From the NCBI GenBank assembly GCA_910587095.1, contig CAJUMJ010000025.1, positions 32,953 through 96,952 of the forward strand: DNA of 64,000 bases. The letters are read 5' to 3'. Shown here piece by piece: positions 51,137 through 59,391 of this stretch; the first letter of the stretch is position 1, and every line of letters starts with the position of its first letter. Position numbers and translations under genes: made by a program. Origin of the DNA: an uncultured Lachnospiraceae bacterium (GTDB lineage: Bacteria; Bacillota; Clostridia; Lachnospirales; Lachnospiraceae). The notes beneath the pieces were generated by a model, which worked only from the letters and a program-made list of their open reading frames with translations, had not been told where the DNA came from and made no database searches.

Positions 51137-52195
51137 GTGACAGACAGAGAGGTTGGCTTTGTTGTGGATGATGAATATAAAGAATGGATAAAGAATATAA
51201 AAGACAGGATAAAGCACAGCCAGATAAAAGCTTCTGTTAAAGTTAATTATGAGCTGCTCGATTTATATTGGGATATTGGCAGAGATATTGTTGCCAAACA
51301 GAAAAATGTAAAATGGGGAGAGGCGTTTATTGAAACAATGAGCAGAGATTTACGAAAAACTTTTCCTAATATGTCGGGTTTTTCGGTGCAAAATTTGAAA
51401 AACATACGTTATTGGTACAAATTTTATAATTCCGATGAAAATGGCTTACAGTCTGTAAGCCAAATGGAACTGATTGAAAAATTAGTTAAAAGTATTCCGT
51501 GGGGACACAATCAGAGGATTATGTACAAGTGCAAAAGTATTGAGGAAGCGCTATTTTATGTACAGAGAACGGTGGATAATGGTTGGAGCAGAAATGTTTT
51601 AGAGCATCAGATAGATGGAGGCTTATATGTCAGACAGGGCAAAGCGATTACCAATTTCCAATTAAAGCTACCGGAGCCACAGTCTGATTTGGCAGAACAA
51701 ACGCTAAAAAATCCATATAATTTTGATTTTCTGACTTTAAGAGAAAAATATGATGAAAAAGAATTAGAGGATGCTCTGATCAATCAAATTACACAATTTC
51801 TGCTGGAACTAGGAACTGGTTTTTCCTATCTTGGAAGACAAGTGCATTTGCTTGTCGGTGAAAGCGATTTCTACATGGATTTACTTTTTTATCATGTTCG
51901 TCTCCATTGCTATGTTGTTGTAGAATTGAAAACAGAAAAATTTAAGCCGGAGTTTGCAGGTAAATTAAATTTTTATGTAACGGCTGTCAACAAACAGATG
52001 AAAACGGGACAGGATAATCCTACAATAGGCATTCTTATTTGTAAGGATAAAGATGATGTTGTTGCAGAGTATGCACTTGATGATATTTCACAGCCGATTG
52101 GGATTGCAGAATATGAATTGACAAAAGTACTTCGTGAAGAATTTAAGAGCAGTCTGCCGACAGTGGAAGAAATAGAGAATGAATTGTCTGAATAA
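51137..52195 (+). CDS. DUF1016 / YhcG-type PD-(D/E)XK nuclease family protein
   Basis: This protein of about 352 residues has an N-terminal DUF1016 domain (YELLDLYWDIGRDIV, FSVQNLKNIRYWYKFY, VKSIPWGHN) and a C-terminal PD-(D/E)XK nuclease-like domain with ESDFYMDLLFYH and YVVVELKTEKF, the expected Asp and Glu-x-Lys catalytic residues. YhcG-type proteins occur in defence or mobile contexts. The gene is clearly AT-richer than its neighbours: bases 51721-51780 contain 16 G/C of 60, whereas 50881-50940 contain 34. GTG 51137 has GGAGG 10 bases upstream; ATG 51080 in the same frame is an alternative start. Recent acquisition is likely. Confidence 0.85.
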   Translation: MTDREVGFVVDDEYKEWIKNIKDRIKHSQIKASVKVNYELLDLYWDIGRDIVAKQKNVKWGEAFIETMSRDLRKTFPNMSGFSVQNLKNIRYWYKFYNSDENGLQSVSQMELIEKLVKSIPWGHNQRIMYKCKSIEEALFYVQRTVDNGWSRNVLEHQIDGGLYVRQGKAITNFQLKLPEPQSDLAEQTLKNPYNFDFLTLREKYDEKELEDALINQITQFLLELGTGFSYLGRQVHLLVGESDFYMDLLFYHVRLHCYVVVELKTEKFKPEFAGKLNFYVTAVNKQMKTGQDNPTIGILICKDKDDVVAEYALDDISQPIGIAEYELTKVLREEFKSSLPTVEEIENELSE

Positions 52196-52253
52196 ATTGG
52201 TAGGAAGCATTACGGCTCTGTGAAAAAGCGCATGGAAGCGGAAACTGGGAGCT

Positions 52254-52436
52254 GGACACCATTTTGAAGAAACCGAAAACGGTTATCTGTATGAGAAGAT
52301 GGGGTACCGGCGGACGGGCAAAACGGAGGTTGTAAACGACAGACTTACCCTGGTGTTTTATGAAAAACGACAGACGCCCGAAAGGCTGCAGCAGTATTTT
52401 GACGAAGGATGGGACAATGGAAAACGAACTGTTTGA
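52254..52436 (+). pseudogene. second GNAT acetyltransferase remnant
   Basis: A frame ending at TGA 52434-52436 encodes YLYEKMGYRRTGKTE followed by VVNDRLTLVFYEKR, the typical C-terminus of a GNAT gene, with no start or cofactor loop upstream. Its end overlaps the first bases of the MATE gene. The nuclease gene upstream stops about 58 bases before the recognisable part, so its arrival may have removed the 5' half. Confidence 0.7.
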
Positions 52437-53775
52437 GAAAACGCCGGTGCCAAAGGCGTACTTTACATTTGCCCTGCCGGTGGTGTTTAGCATGGTTGTC
52501 TCGCTGGTCTACAATATGGTGGACACTTATTTTATTGCGCAGACGGGCAACACAAATCTGGTGGCGGGTGTATCTTTGAGCGCACCGGTTTTTACCCTGA
52601 TGATTGCGCTCGGCGATATTTTCGGGTTGGGAGGAAGTTCCGTCATTTCCCGGCTGTTCGGGGAGAAAAAGGATGAGGATGGAAAACGCCTCAGCGTGTT
52701 TTGTTTTTATGCGGCGATTTTGTGCGGGATTGTGGTGACGATAGTGATGATGCTGCTTCGTGAGCCGATTCTTTATCTGCTGGGCGCGGATCAGGACACC
52801 ATTTCCTACGCGTCCGGTTATTTTACTTATATTGTGCTGGGTGCGCCGTTTATTATCTTATCTTTTACGCCGTCCAATCTGCTGCGGACGGAAGGCTTTG
52901 CGACAGCGACTATGACGGGAAATATATTGGGCGCAGTCGTCAATATGATTTTGGATCCTGTCTTCATTTCCATATTGGGGCTGGGGGCTGCAGGCGCGGC
53001 CATTGCGACCGTGATCGGCAATATCTTTGCGGATCTTTTTTATGTCTGGTTTCTGTTAAAGAAAAGCAGGCGGCTTTCCATCAATCCGTCGGGATTTCAT
53101 ATTCATTTCGTGGAAGTGGGGCAGATTCTGGCAATCGGGATTCCGGCATCCATTACGAATCTGATGCAGAGTATCGGGATCGCGTTGACGAACCGGTCTT
53201 TGCTGCCATACGGAAACGACAGGGTTGCGGCCATGGGGATTGTGATGAAGGTGAACCTGATTGCGGTTCTGATTCTGGTGGGTTTTGCGTTTGGAGCGCA
53301 GCCGCTTGTCGGTTATAATTACGGGGCGAAAAATTATGCGCGTCTCAAAGAAATTCTGCGGTTCTGCTACGAATTTGAATGCGGTGCGGCGGCAGTGCTG
53401 GCAGGAGTGCTTTCCCTTGCGGCGCCTGCCATGATCAGGCTGTTTATGCAGGACGCATCCATTATTGAAATCGGCGTACCCATGCTTCGTATGCAGCAGA
53501 TGGGAATGGTGTTTACGGCGGTTGTGCTGGTGACGACCTGTACATTCCAGTCGGCGGGAAAAGCCGTTGGCGCGTTTCTTCTGTCTGTCAGCAGGCAGGG
53601 AGTGGTGTTTGCAGCCGTTTTATTTATTGCTTCAAAAGCGTTTGCCTATCAGGGGGTTCTGATGGCGCAGGCCGTCTCCGATCTGCTGACGGCAGTTATG
53701 GCGGTTATTCTGCTTCATATTCTGATCAGGAAGCCTGTTTCCATTTCATTGCAAAAGGGAGAGGACACAAAATAA
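52417..53775 (+). CDS. MATE family efflux transporter
   Basis: This 452-residue protein has about twelve hydrophobic segments and the MATE pattern: an N-terminal PKAYFTFALPVVFSMVVSL and MVDTYFIAQTG, and in the middle GIPASITNLMQSIG with QPLVGYNYGAKNY. MATE proteins export cationic compounds using sodium or proton gradients; the substrate is unknown. ATG 52417 follows AAGGATGGGACA. It overlaps the GNAT remnant, and an XRE regulator gene follows, perhaps with its own promoter. Confidence 0.9.
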   Translation: MENELFEKTPVPKAYFTFALPVVFSMVVSLVYNMVDTYFIAQTGNTNLVAGVSLSAPVFTLMIALGDIFGLGGSSVISRLFGEKKDEDGKRLSVFCFYAAILCGIVVTIVMMLLREPILYLLGADQDTISYASGYFTYIVLGAPFIILSFTPSNLLRTEGFATATMTGNILGAVVNMILDPVFISILGLGAAGAAIATVIGNIFADLFYVWFLLKKSRRLSINPSGFHIHFVEVGQILAIGIPASITNLMQSIGIALTNRSLLPYGNDRVAAMGIVMKVNLIAVLILVGFAFGAQPLVGYNYGAKNYARLKEILRFCYEFECGAAAVLAGVLSLAAPAMIRLFMQDASIIEIGVPMLRMQQMGMVFTAVVLVTTCTFQSAGKAVGAFLLSVSRQGVVFAAVLFIASKAFAYQGVLMAQAVSDLLTAVMAVILLHILIRKPVSISLQKGEDTK

Positions 53776-53864
53776 TATGCTTTCCCTTGCGCAATGCAAG
53801 CGTTTGTTGCTGGCTTTTGCGAAATAGTATTGATAAAATCGGTAGCAGAAGGGAGGAAATACTT

Positions 53865-54323
53865 TTGAACAGAGAGCAGACGGATACGACAACGGGAAAG
53901 CAAATACGTCATCTGCGAACACAATCGGGAATGACGCAGGAAGAATTGGCCGGGAAATTAAATGTTACCCGACAGGCATTATCGAATTGGGAGAGAGATG
54001 TCAATGAACCCGACCTGGTTATGCTGAAAGAGATTTGCTTTCTTTTTGGAGTTCACATGGACGACTTTGCGAAGGAGGTAATAACGAAAATGGAAGCATA
54101 TGAAGAAAAGGAGAAAAGACCATTGAATAAGTACGATATGGCAATCGGATTGTTTTATGCCGTTGGTATATTTCTTGGCATTGGTATTTTCTTTGTTGGC
54201 GGTTTTATGACAATGTCAGGTGCGGGGTGGGGTGCATCCCTGTTTGGGGGCGGCTGCTTTTCCTTTGTATTCGGACTGGTATGTCATGCAATTATCACAT
54301 TAAAGAGGAATGACAAAAAGTGA
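53865..54323 (+). CDS. XRE family regulator with C-terminal membrane segments
   Basis: This protein of about 152 residues has an N-terminal XRE helix-turn-helix (residues about 10-65: GKQIRHLRTQSGMTQEELA, VTRQALSNWERD). A linker and two hydrophobic segments follow (about 95-118 and 122-145), so it is a membrane-tethered regulator, a form frequent in Firmicutes. The start is TTG 53865, with GGGAGG 8 bases upstream. The likely target is the adjacent MATE gene or itself; nothing in the sequence proves it. Confidence 0.8.
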   Translation: MNREQTDTTTGKQIRHLRTQSGMTQEELAGKLNVTRQALSNWERDVNEPDLVMLKEICFLFGVHMDDFAKEVITKMEAYEEKEKRPLNKYDMAIGLFYAVGIFLGIGIFFVGGFMTMSGAGWGASLFGGGCFSFVFGLVCHAIITLKRNDKK

Positions 54324-54389
54324 TGCGGGGAAGCGGGAAAAACATAAAAGTCTGGAAACAGATATGAACTACGGGAATATTCAAACAAT

Positions 54390-54418
54390 CTGACAATTTT
54401 ACAAAAAGTCTATATTTA
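54390..54418 (+). promoter_or_regulatory. possible promoter upstream of the gltB leader
   Basis: CTGACA (54390-54395) and TATTTA (54413-54418) are 17 bases apart. AT-rich TATTAT and TATATAT lie 20-35 bases further on and are alternatives. Transcripts from here would run into the hairpin at 54456. Confidence 0.45.
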
Positions 54419-54455
54419 CAAATCACTAGAGCGGGTGTATTATTGTATATATGTA

Positions 54456-54498
54456 GAACGCAAAGGAGCGCCAGATGTCTTCTTTGCGTTCTTTTTTT
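54456..54498 (+). terminator. strong terminator hairpin about 190 bases upstream of gltB
   Basis: GAACGCAAAG (54456-54465) and CTTTGCGTTC (54482-54491) form a perfect 10-bp stem with a 16-base loop, followed by seven Ts. It lies 132 bases after the XRE gene, so it may end that transcript, or act as an attenuator if the gltB promoter is the upstream one. Confidence 0.8.
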
Positions 54499-54538
54499 GT
54501 TCCTTTGCTTATTTTGTATGTTAAAAGTCAGGAGAGGA

Positions 54539-54646
54539 GATTGAAAAATCACACTGATGTGCTCATTTTTTCAATCGACAGTTTGAGTCAGAGCCGCAAA
54601 CTGTCCTTGATCGCAGATGAGAAACCGCCTTCGCGGATTTCTCATC
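54539..54646 (+). ncRNA. three-hairpin leader of gltB (copy A)
   Basis: Stem 1 is GATTGAAAAAT with ATTTTTTCAATC (54539-54576), capped by CACA-CTGA-TGTG. Stem 2 is GACAGTTTG with CAAACTGTC (54577-54605). The constant box CTTGATCGCAGA (54606-54617) follows. Stem 3 is GATGAGAAACCGC with GCGGaTTTCTCATC (54616-54646). The same layout recurs before gltD with different bases in stems 2 and 3 but pairing kept. Confidence 0.65.
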
Positions 54647-54687
54647 GCGTGTCATCGCAGTAAACTGCTCTGACAAGGAGGTAACAT

Positions 54688-57600
54688 ATGTTTGATGTAA
54701 AGACAACCATCCCGAAATCCCCGTTATACAGGGCGGAATTTGAGCATGACAACTGTGGAATCGGCGCCTGCGTGAACATCAGGGGCAAAAAGAGCCGCGC
54801 CATCGTGGAGAATGCTTTAAAAATTGTGGAGAATCTGGAGCACAGAGCCGGGAAGGATGCGGAAGGCGAGACGGGCGACGGCGTGGGGATTCTCACACAG
54901 ATGCCCCATAGATTTATGAAGAAAGTGACGAAAGACCTGGGATTTGATATCGGCGGAGAGAGGGAGTATGGCGTGGGGACATTCTTCTTCCCGCAGGACG
55001 AACTGCAGCGGGGGCAGGCGAAGAAGATGTTTGAGATCATCGCACAGAAAGAGGGACTGCCGCTTTTGGGCTGGCGCGACGTGCCCACGGTTCCTTCTGT
55101 GCTCGGACACAAGGCGGTGGAATGTATGCCCTGTATCATGCAGGCGTTTATCAAAAAGCCGGCGGGTGTGGAGAAAGGCGTTGACTTTGACAGAAAGCTC
55201 TATATATTGAGAAGAACCTTTGAGCAGTCCACGGATGTGACTTATGTGGTCAGTCTGTCCAGCCGGACAATCGTGTACAAGGGCATGTTCCTTGTGGGGC
55301 AGCTTCGCACGTTCTTTGCGGACTTGCAGGATAAGGATTATGAGTCTGCGATTGCCATGGTGCACTCCCGATTTTCCACAAATACGAATCCGAGCTGGGA
55401 GCGGGCGCACCCGAACCGCTTTATCGTGCACAACGGCGAGATCAACACGATCCGGGGCAATGCGGACAAGATGCAGGCGAGGGAGGAGAACATGGAGTCC
55501 GGGTATTTACAGGGGCAGATGCACAAGATTCTGCCTGCCATAGGCGCTTCCGGGTCCGATTCTGCCATGCTTGACAACACATTGGAATTTCTCGTGATGA
55601 GCGGGATGCCGCTGCCCCTTGCGGTGATGATTACGATCCCGGAGCCGTGGGAAAACAACAAGACGATGTCACAGAAGAAAAAGGACTTCTACCAGTATTA
55701 CGCGACGATGATGGAGCCGTGGGACGGCCCGGCGTCTATTCTTTTTTGCGACGGGGATATCATGGGCGCAGTACTTGACCGGAACGGTCTACGCCCGTCC
55801 CGGTACATGATTACGGACGACGACACGCTGATTCTCTCCTCGGAGGTGGGGGTGCTGGATATCGATCCGGCAAAGGTCGTGATGAAAGAAAGACTCCATC
55901 CCGGCAAGATGCTGCTTGTGGATACGGTACAGGGAAGAGTCATCGACGATGACGAGTTAAAGGAGAAGTATGCCTCCGCGCAGCCTTACGGCGAGTGGCT
56001 GGACAGCAAGCTGGTGACATTGAAGGAGTTAAAAATACCCAACCAGCGCGTGCCGGCGTTTACAGGCGAAGAGAGACGGCGCATACAGAAGGCGTTTGGC
56101 TATACCTATGAGGATCTGAAAACCAGCATCCTGCCGATGGCGAAAAACGGCGCGGAGGCGATTGCGGCGATGGGGGTGGACACGCCGATCCCGGTGCTTT
56201 CCGGGGCGCATCACCCGTTGTTCCACTACTTCAAACAGCTTTTTGCGCAGGTGACCAACCCGCCCATCGACGCGATCCGCGAGGAGGTGGTCACTTCCAC
56301 AACGGTCTATTTGGGGCGGGACGGGAATCTTCTGGAGGAGATGCCTGAAAACTGCAATATGCTTCAAGTGCATAACCCGATTCTCACAAGTACCGACCTT
56401 CTGAAAATCAAGACCATGAAGGCGGAAGGCTTTCAGGTGGAAGTGATTCCGATCACCTACTATAAAAATACGAGACTGGAAAAGGCGATCGAGCGCCTTT
56501 TCGTGGAGGTGGACAGGGCGTATCGCGACGGTGCGAATATTATGATTCTCTCCGACCGCGGCGTGGACGAAAACAGGGTGGCGATCCCTTCCCTGCTGGC
56601 GGTATCCGCCTTGCAGCAGCATTTGGTCAGCACGAAGAAGAGGACGAGCGTGGATATCATCTTAGAATCCGCGGAGCCGAGGGAGGTGCATCATTTCGCG
56701 ACCCTGCTCGGTTTCGGCGCTTCGGCCATCAACCCCTATCTGGCGCAGGAGAGCATTAAGGAACTGATCGACAGCCATATGCTGGATAAAGATTACTATG
56801 CGGCGGTGGACGATTATAACAGCGCGATTCTGCACGGAATTGTAAAGATTGCCTCCAAGATGGGCATTTCCACGATCCAGTCCTATCAGGGTTCCAAAAT
56901 CTTTGAGGCGATAGGCATTGACAAGGAAGTGATCAACAAATATTTTACCAACACGGTCTGCCGGGTGGGAGGCATTACCCTGAAGGATATCGAGAAAGAG
57001 GTGGATACCCTGCATTCGATGGCGTTTGACCCACTCGGTCTATCTACGGATCTGACGCTGGACAGCACGGGACATCACAAGATGCGGAGCGGTGCGGACG
57101 AGCACCTGTACAACCCGGAGACGATACATTTACTACAGGAGTCAACCAGACGGGGAGACTATGCATTATTTAAAAAATATACCCAGGCGGTCAACAATGA
57201 GGAGAGCATCAAGAATCTGCGGGGGCTGATGGACTTCCGTTTTGCGAAGAAACCCGTGCCGATAGAGGAAGTGGAGAGTGTTGACACGATTGTCACAAGG
57301 TTTAAGACGGGCGCCATGTCCTACGGTTCCATCTCCAAGGAAGCGCACGAGACGATGGCCATCGCCATGAACCGTCTGCACGGCAAGTCAAACTCCGGCG
57401 AGGGCGGGGAGGACAGGGAGCGGCTGACGGTGGGGCCGGACGGCTTAAACCGGTGTTCTGCCATCAAGCAGGTGGCAAGCGGCAGGTTCGGCGTCACAAG
57501 CGAATACTTAAACAGTGCGCAGGAAATTCAGATCAAGATGGCGCAGGGGGCGAAACCCGGCGAGGGCGGGCATCTTCCCGGCGGCAAGGTATATCCGTGG

Positions 57601-59241
57601 ATCGCGAAGACGAGACACTCCACGCCAGGCGTGGGGTTGATTTCCCCGCCGCCGCACCACGATATTTATTCGATAGAGGATCTGGCGCAGTTGATTTATG
57701 ACCTGAAAAATGCCAACACCAGAGCGCGCATTTCGGTGAAACTGGTGTCCGAGGCGGGTGTGGGCACGGTGGCAGCAGGTGTGGCGAAGGCGGGCGCACA
57801 GGTGATACTGGTTTCGGGCTACGACGGCGGCACGGGAGCCGCGCCCCGCAATTCCATCCACAACGCGGGAATGCCCTGGGAGCTGGGGCTTTCGGAGACG
57901 CACCAGACGCTGATCCAGAACGGCCTTAGAAACAAAGTCCGCATCGAGACGGACGGGAAGTTGATGAGCGGACGGGATGTGGCCATTGCGGCGATCCTCG
58001 GCGCGGAGGAGTTCGGCTTTGCCACCGCGCCCCTTGTGACCATGGGCTGTCTGATGATGCGTGTCTGCAATCTGGACACCTGCCCCGTGGGCGTGGCGAC
58101 ACAGAACCCGGAGCTTCGCAGACGCTTTACGGGAAAGCCGGAGTACGTGGAGAATTTCATGCGGTTTATCGCGCAGGAGCTCAGAGAGTATATGGCAAAG
58201 CTTGGCGTGCGCAAGGTGGATGAGCTGGTTGGCAGGACAGAGCTTTTGAAGGTGAAGGAGAACCTGACGGACAGACAGCGCAAGGTGGATCTGGATTTGA
58301 TCTTAAGCAATCCTTACGAGGGGAGCAAGGAAAGGTTTATCTTTGACCCGAAGCAGGTGTACGATTTCCATCTCGAAAAGACACTGGATGAGAGGGTGCT
58401 CTTAAAGCAGCTTTCCAAGGCTTTGGAGAGCGGGCAGAAGCGGCGTCTGGACGTGGACGTCACCAACACGGACCGCACCTTTGGCACCATCTTCGGCTCG
58501 GAGATCACGAGGCGGTTTGGCGATACGCTGGAGGAGGATACCTACCACATTTTATGCAAGGGTTCCGGCGGGCAGAGCTTTGGCGCGTTCATCCCGAAAG
58601 GGCTGACGTTGGAGTTAGTTGGCGATTCCAACGATTACTTCGGCAAAGGCTTATCCGGCGGCAAGCTGGTGGTTTATCCCCCGAAGGGATCGGCTTTTAA
58701 ACAAGATGAAAATATCATTATCGGCAACGTGGCGCTCTACGGCGCGACCTCCGGCAAAGCGTTTATAGGCGGTGTGGCGGGCGAGCGGTTCTGTGTGCGC
58801 AATTCCGGTGCCATCGCGGTGGTGGAGGGCGTGGGCGACCACGGCTGCGAATACATGACAGGCGGACGCGTGGTGGTGATCGGTTCCGTTGGCAAGAACT
58901 TTGCGGCGGGCATGAGCGGAGGAATCGCTTATGTGCTGGATGAGAACAACGACCTGTACACGAAGACCAACAAGGAAATGGTTTCCTCCTATGAGATAAC
59001 CTCGAAATATGACGTCCTTGAACTGAAAGAGATGATTAAGGAGCATGTGGCTTACACCAATTCCCCTAAGGGAAAGGAGATTCTTGACAACTTTGGGGCG
59101 TATCTGCCGAAGTTTAAGAAGATCATCCCGCACGACTATGAGATAATGATGAAACGCATCGTGCAGATGGAGGAGAAGGGTTTAAGCGCGGAGCAGGCGC
59201 AGATTGAGGCGTTCTATAAAAAAGACAAGGAAACGGTTTGA
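54688..59241 (+). CDS. gltB: glutamate synthase large subunit
   Basis: GltB makes glutamate from 2-oxoglutarate and glutamine-derived ammonia. The 1517-residue product has all domains in order. An Ntn-type glutaminase has the nucleophile Cys23 in HDNCGIGA, exposed after removal of a 22-residue propeptide. A central domain follows, then an FMN-binding synthase barrel (GEGGHLPGGKVYPW, SGYDGGTGAAPRNS). The 3Fe-4S cysteines are Cys1121, Cys1127 and Cys1132, spaced CX5CX4C as in Azospirillum. The C-terminal GXGXG helix domain is near 1270-1450. AAGGAGGTAACAT precedes the ATG. gltD follows 150 bases later. Confidence 0.97.
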   Translation: MFDVKTTIPKSPLYRAEFEHDNCGIGACVNIRGKKSRAIVENALKIVENLEHRAGKDAEGETGDGVGILTQMPHRFMKKVTKDLGFDIGGEREYGVGTFFFPQDELQRGQAKKMFEIIAQKEGLPLLGWRDVPTVPSVLGHKAVECMPCIMQAFIKKPAGVEKGVDFDRKLYILRRTFEQSTDVTYVVSLSSRTIVYKGMFLVGQLRTFFADLQDKDYESAIAMVHSRFSTNTNPSWERAHPNRFIVHNGEINTIRGNADKMQAREENMESGYLQGQMHKILPAIGASGSDSAMLDNTLEFLVMSGMPLPLAVMITIPEPWENNKTMSQKKKDFYQYYATMMEPWDGPASILFCDGDIMGAVLDRNGLRPSRYMITDDDTLILSSEVGVLDIDPAKVVMKERLHPGKMLLVDTVQGRVIDDDELKEKYASAQPYGEWLDSKLVTLKELKIPNQRVPAFTGEERRRIQKAFGYTYEDLKTSILPMAKNGAEAIAAMGVDTPIPVLSGAHHPLFHYFKQLFAQVTNPPIDAIREEVVTSTTVYLGRDGNLLEEMPENCNMLQVHNPILTSTDLLKIKTMKAEGFQVEVIPITYYKNTRLEKAIERLFVEVDRAYRDGANIMILSDRGVDENRVAIPSLLAVSALQQHLVSTKKRTSVDIILESAEPREVHHFATLLGFGASAINPYLAQESIKELIDSHMLDKDYYAAVDDYNSAILHGIVKIASKMGISTIQSYQGSKIFEAIGIDKEVINKYFTNTVCRVGGITLKDIEKEVDTLHSMAFDPLGLSTDLTLDSTGHHKMRSGADEHLYNPETIHLLQESTRRGDYALFKKYTQAVNNEESIKNLRGLMDFRFAKKPVPIEEVESVDTIVTRFKTGAMSYGSISKEAHETMAIAMNRLHGKSNSGEGGEDRERLTVGPDGLNRCSAIKQVASGRFGVTSEYLNSAQEIQIKMAQGAKPGEGGHLPGGKVYPWIAKTRHSTPGVGLISPPPHHDIYSIEDLAQLIYDLKNANTRARISVKLVSEAGVGTVAAGVAKAGAQVILVSGYDGGTGAAPRNSIHNAGMPWELGLSETHQTLIQNGLRNKVRIETDGKLMSGRDVAIAAILGAEEFGFATAPLVTMGCLMMRVCNLDTCPVGVATQNPELRRRFTGKPEYVENFMRFIAQELREYMAKLGVRKVDELVGRTELLKVKENLTDRQRKVDLDLILSNPYEGSKERFIFDPKQVYDFHLEKTLDERVLLKQLSKALESGQKRRLDVDVTNTDRTFGTIFGSEITRRFGDTLEEDTYHILCKGSGGQSFGAFIPKGLTLELVGDSNDYFGKGLSGGKLVVYPPKGSAFKQDENIIIGNVALYGATSGKAFIGGVAGERFCVRNSGAIAVVEGVGDHGCEYMTGGRVVVIGSVGKNFAAGMSGGIAYVLDENNDLYTKTNKEMVSSYEITSKYDVLELKEMIKEHVAYTNSPKGKEILDNFGAYLPKFKKIIPHDYEIMMKRIVQMEEKGLSAEQAQIEAFYKKDKETV

Positions 59242-59254
59242 GAATGGGAGGACA

Positions 59255-59351
59255 GATTGAAAAATCACACTGATGTGCTGATTTTTCAATCGCGAGTTTG
59301 TGCAGAAGCGCCACAAACTCCTTGATCGCAGAGCAGAATTTGAGGTTCTGC
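59255..59351 (+). ncRNA. three-hairpin leader of gltD (copy B)
   Basis: Stem 1 is GATTGAAAAAT with ATTTTTCAATC (59255-59291), capped by the same CACA-CTGA-TGTG; the first 25 bases are identical to copy A. Stem 2 is GAGTTTGTG with CACAAACTC (59294-59320). The box CTTGATCGCAGA (59321-59332) follows, then stem 3 GCAGAA with TTCTGC (59333-59351). It ends 25 bases before the CTTCGGAATGGAGG block of gltD. Confidence 0.65.
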
Positions 59352-59391
59352 CCGCGTTCCTCAGCGAAATCGCTTCGGAATGGAGGAAATC

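Noticed and set aside
52249..52436. A small intact gene between the nuclease and MATE genes
   Set aside because: The frame has no start codon with a ribosome site and matches only the C-terminus of GNAT proteins, so it is listed as a remnant.
54539..54605. ANTAR-type tandem hexaloop antiterminator at the gltB leader
   Set aside because: Stem 1 can be drawn with a loop ACTGAT that fits A-n-n-G-n-n, but the second hairpin has an 11-base loop (9 in the gltD copy), so the required pair is missing.
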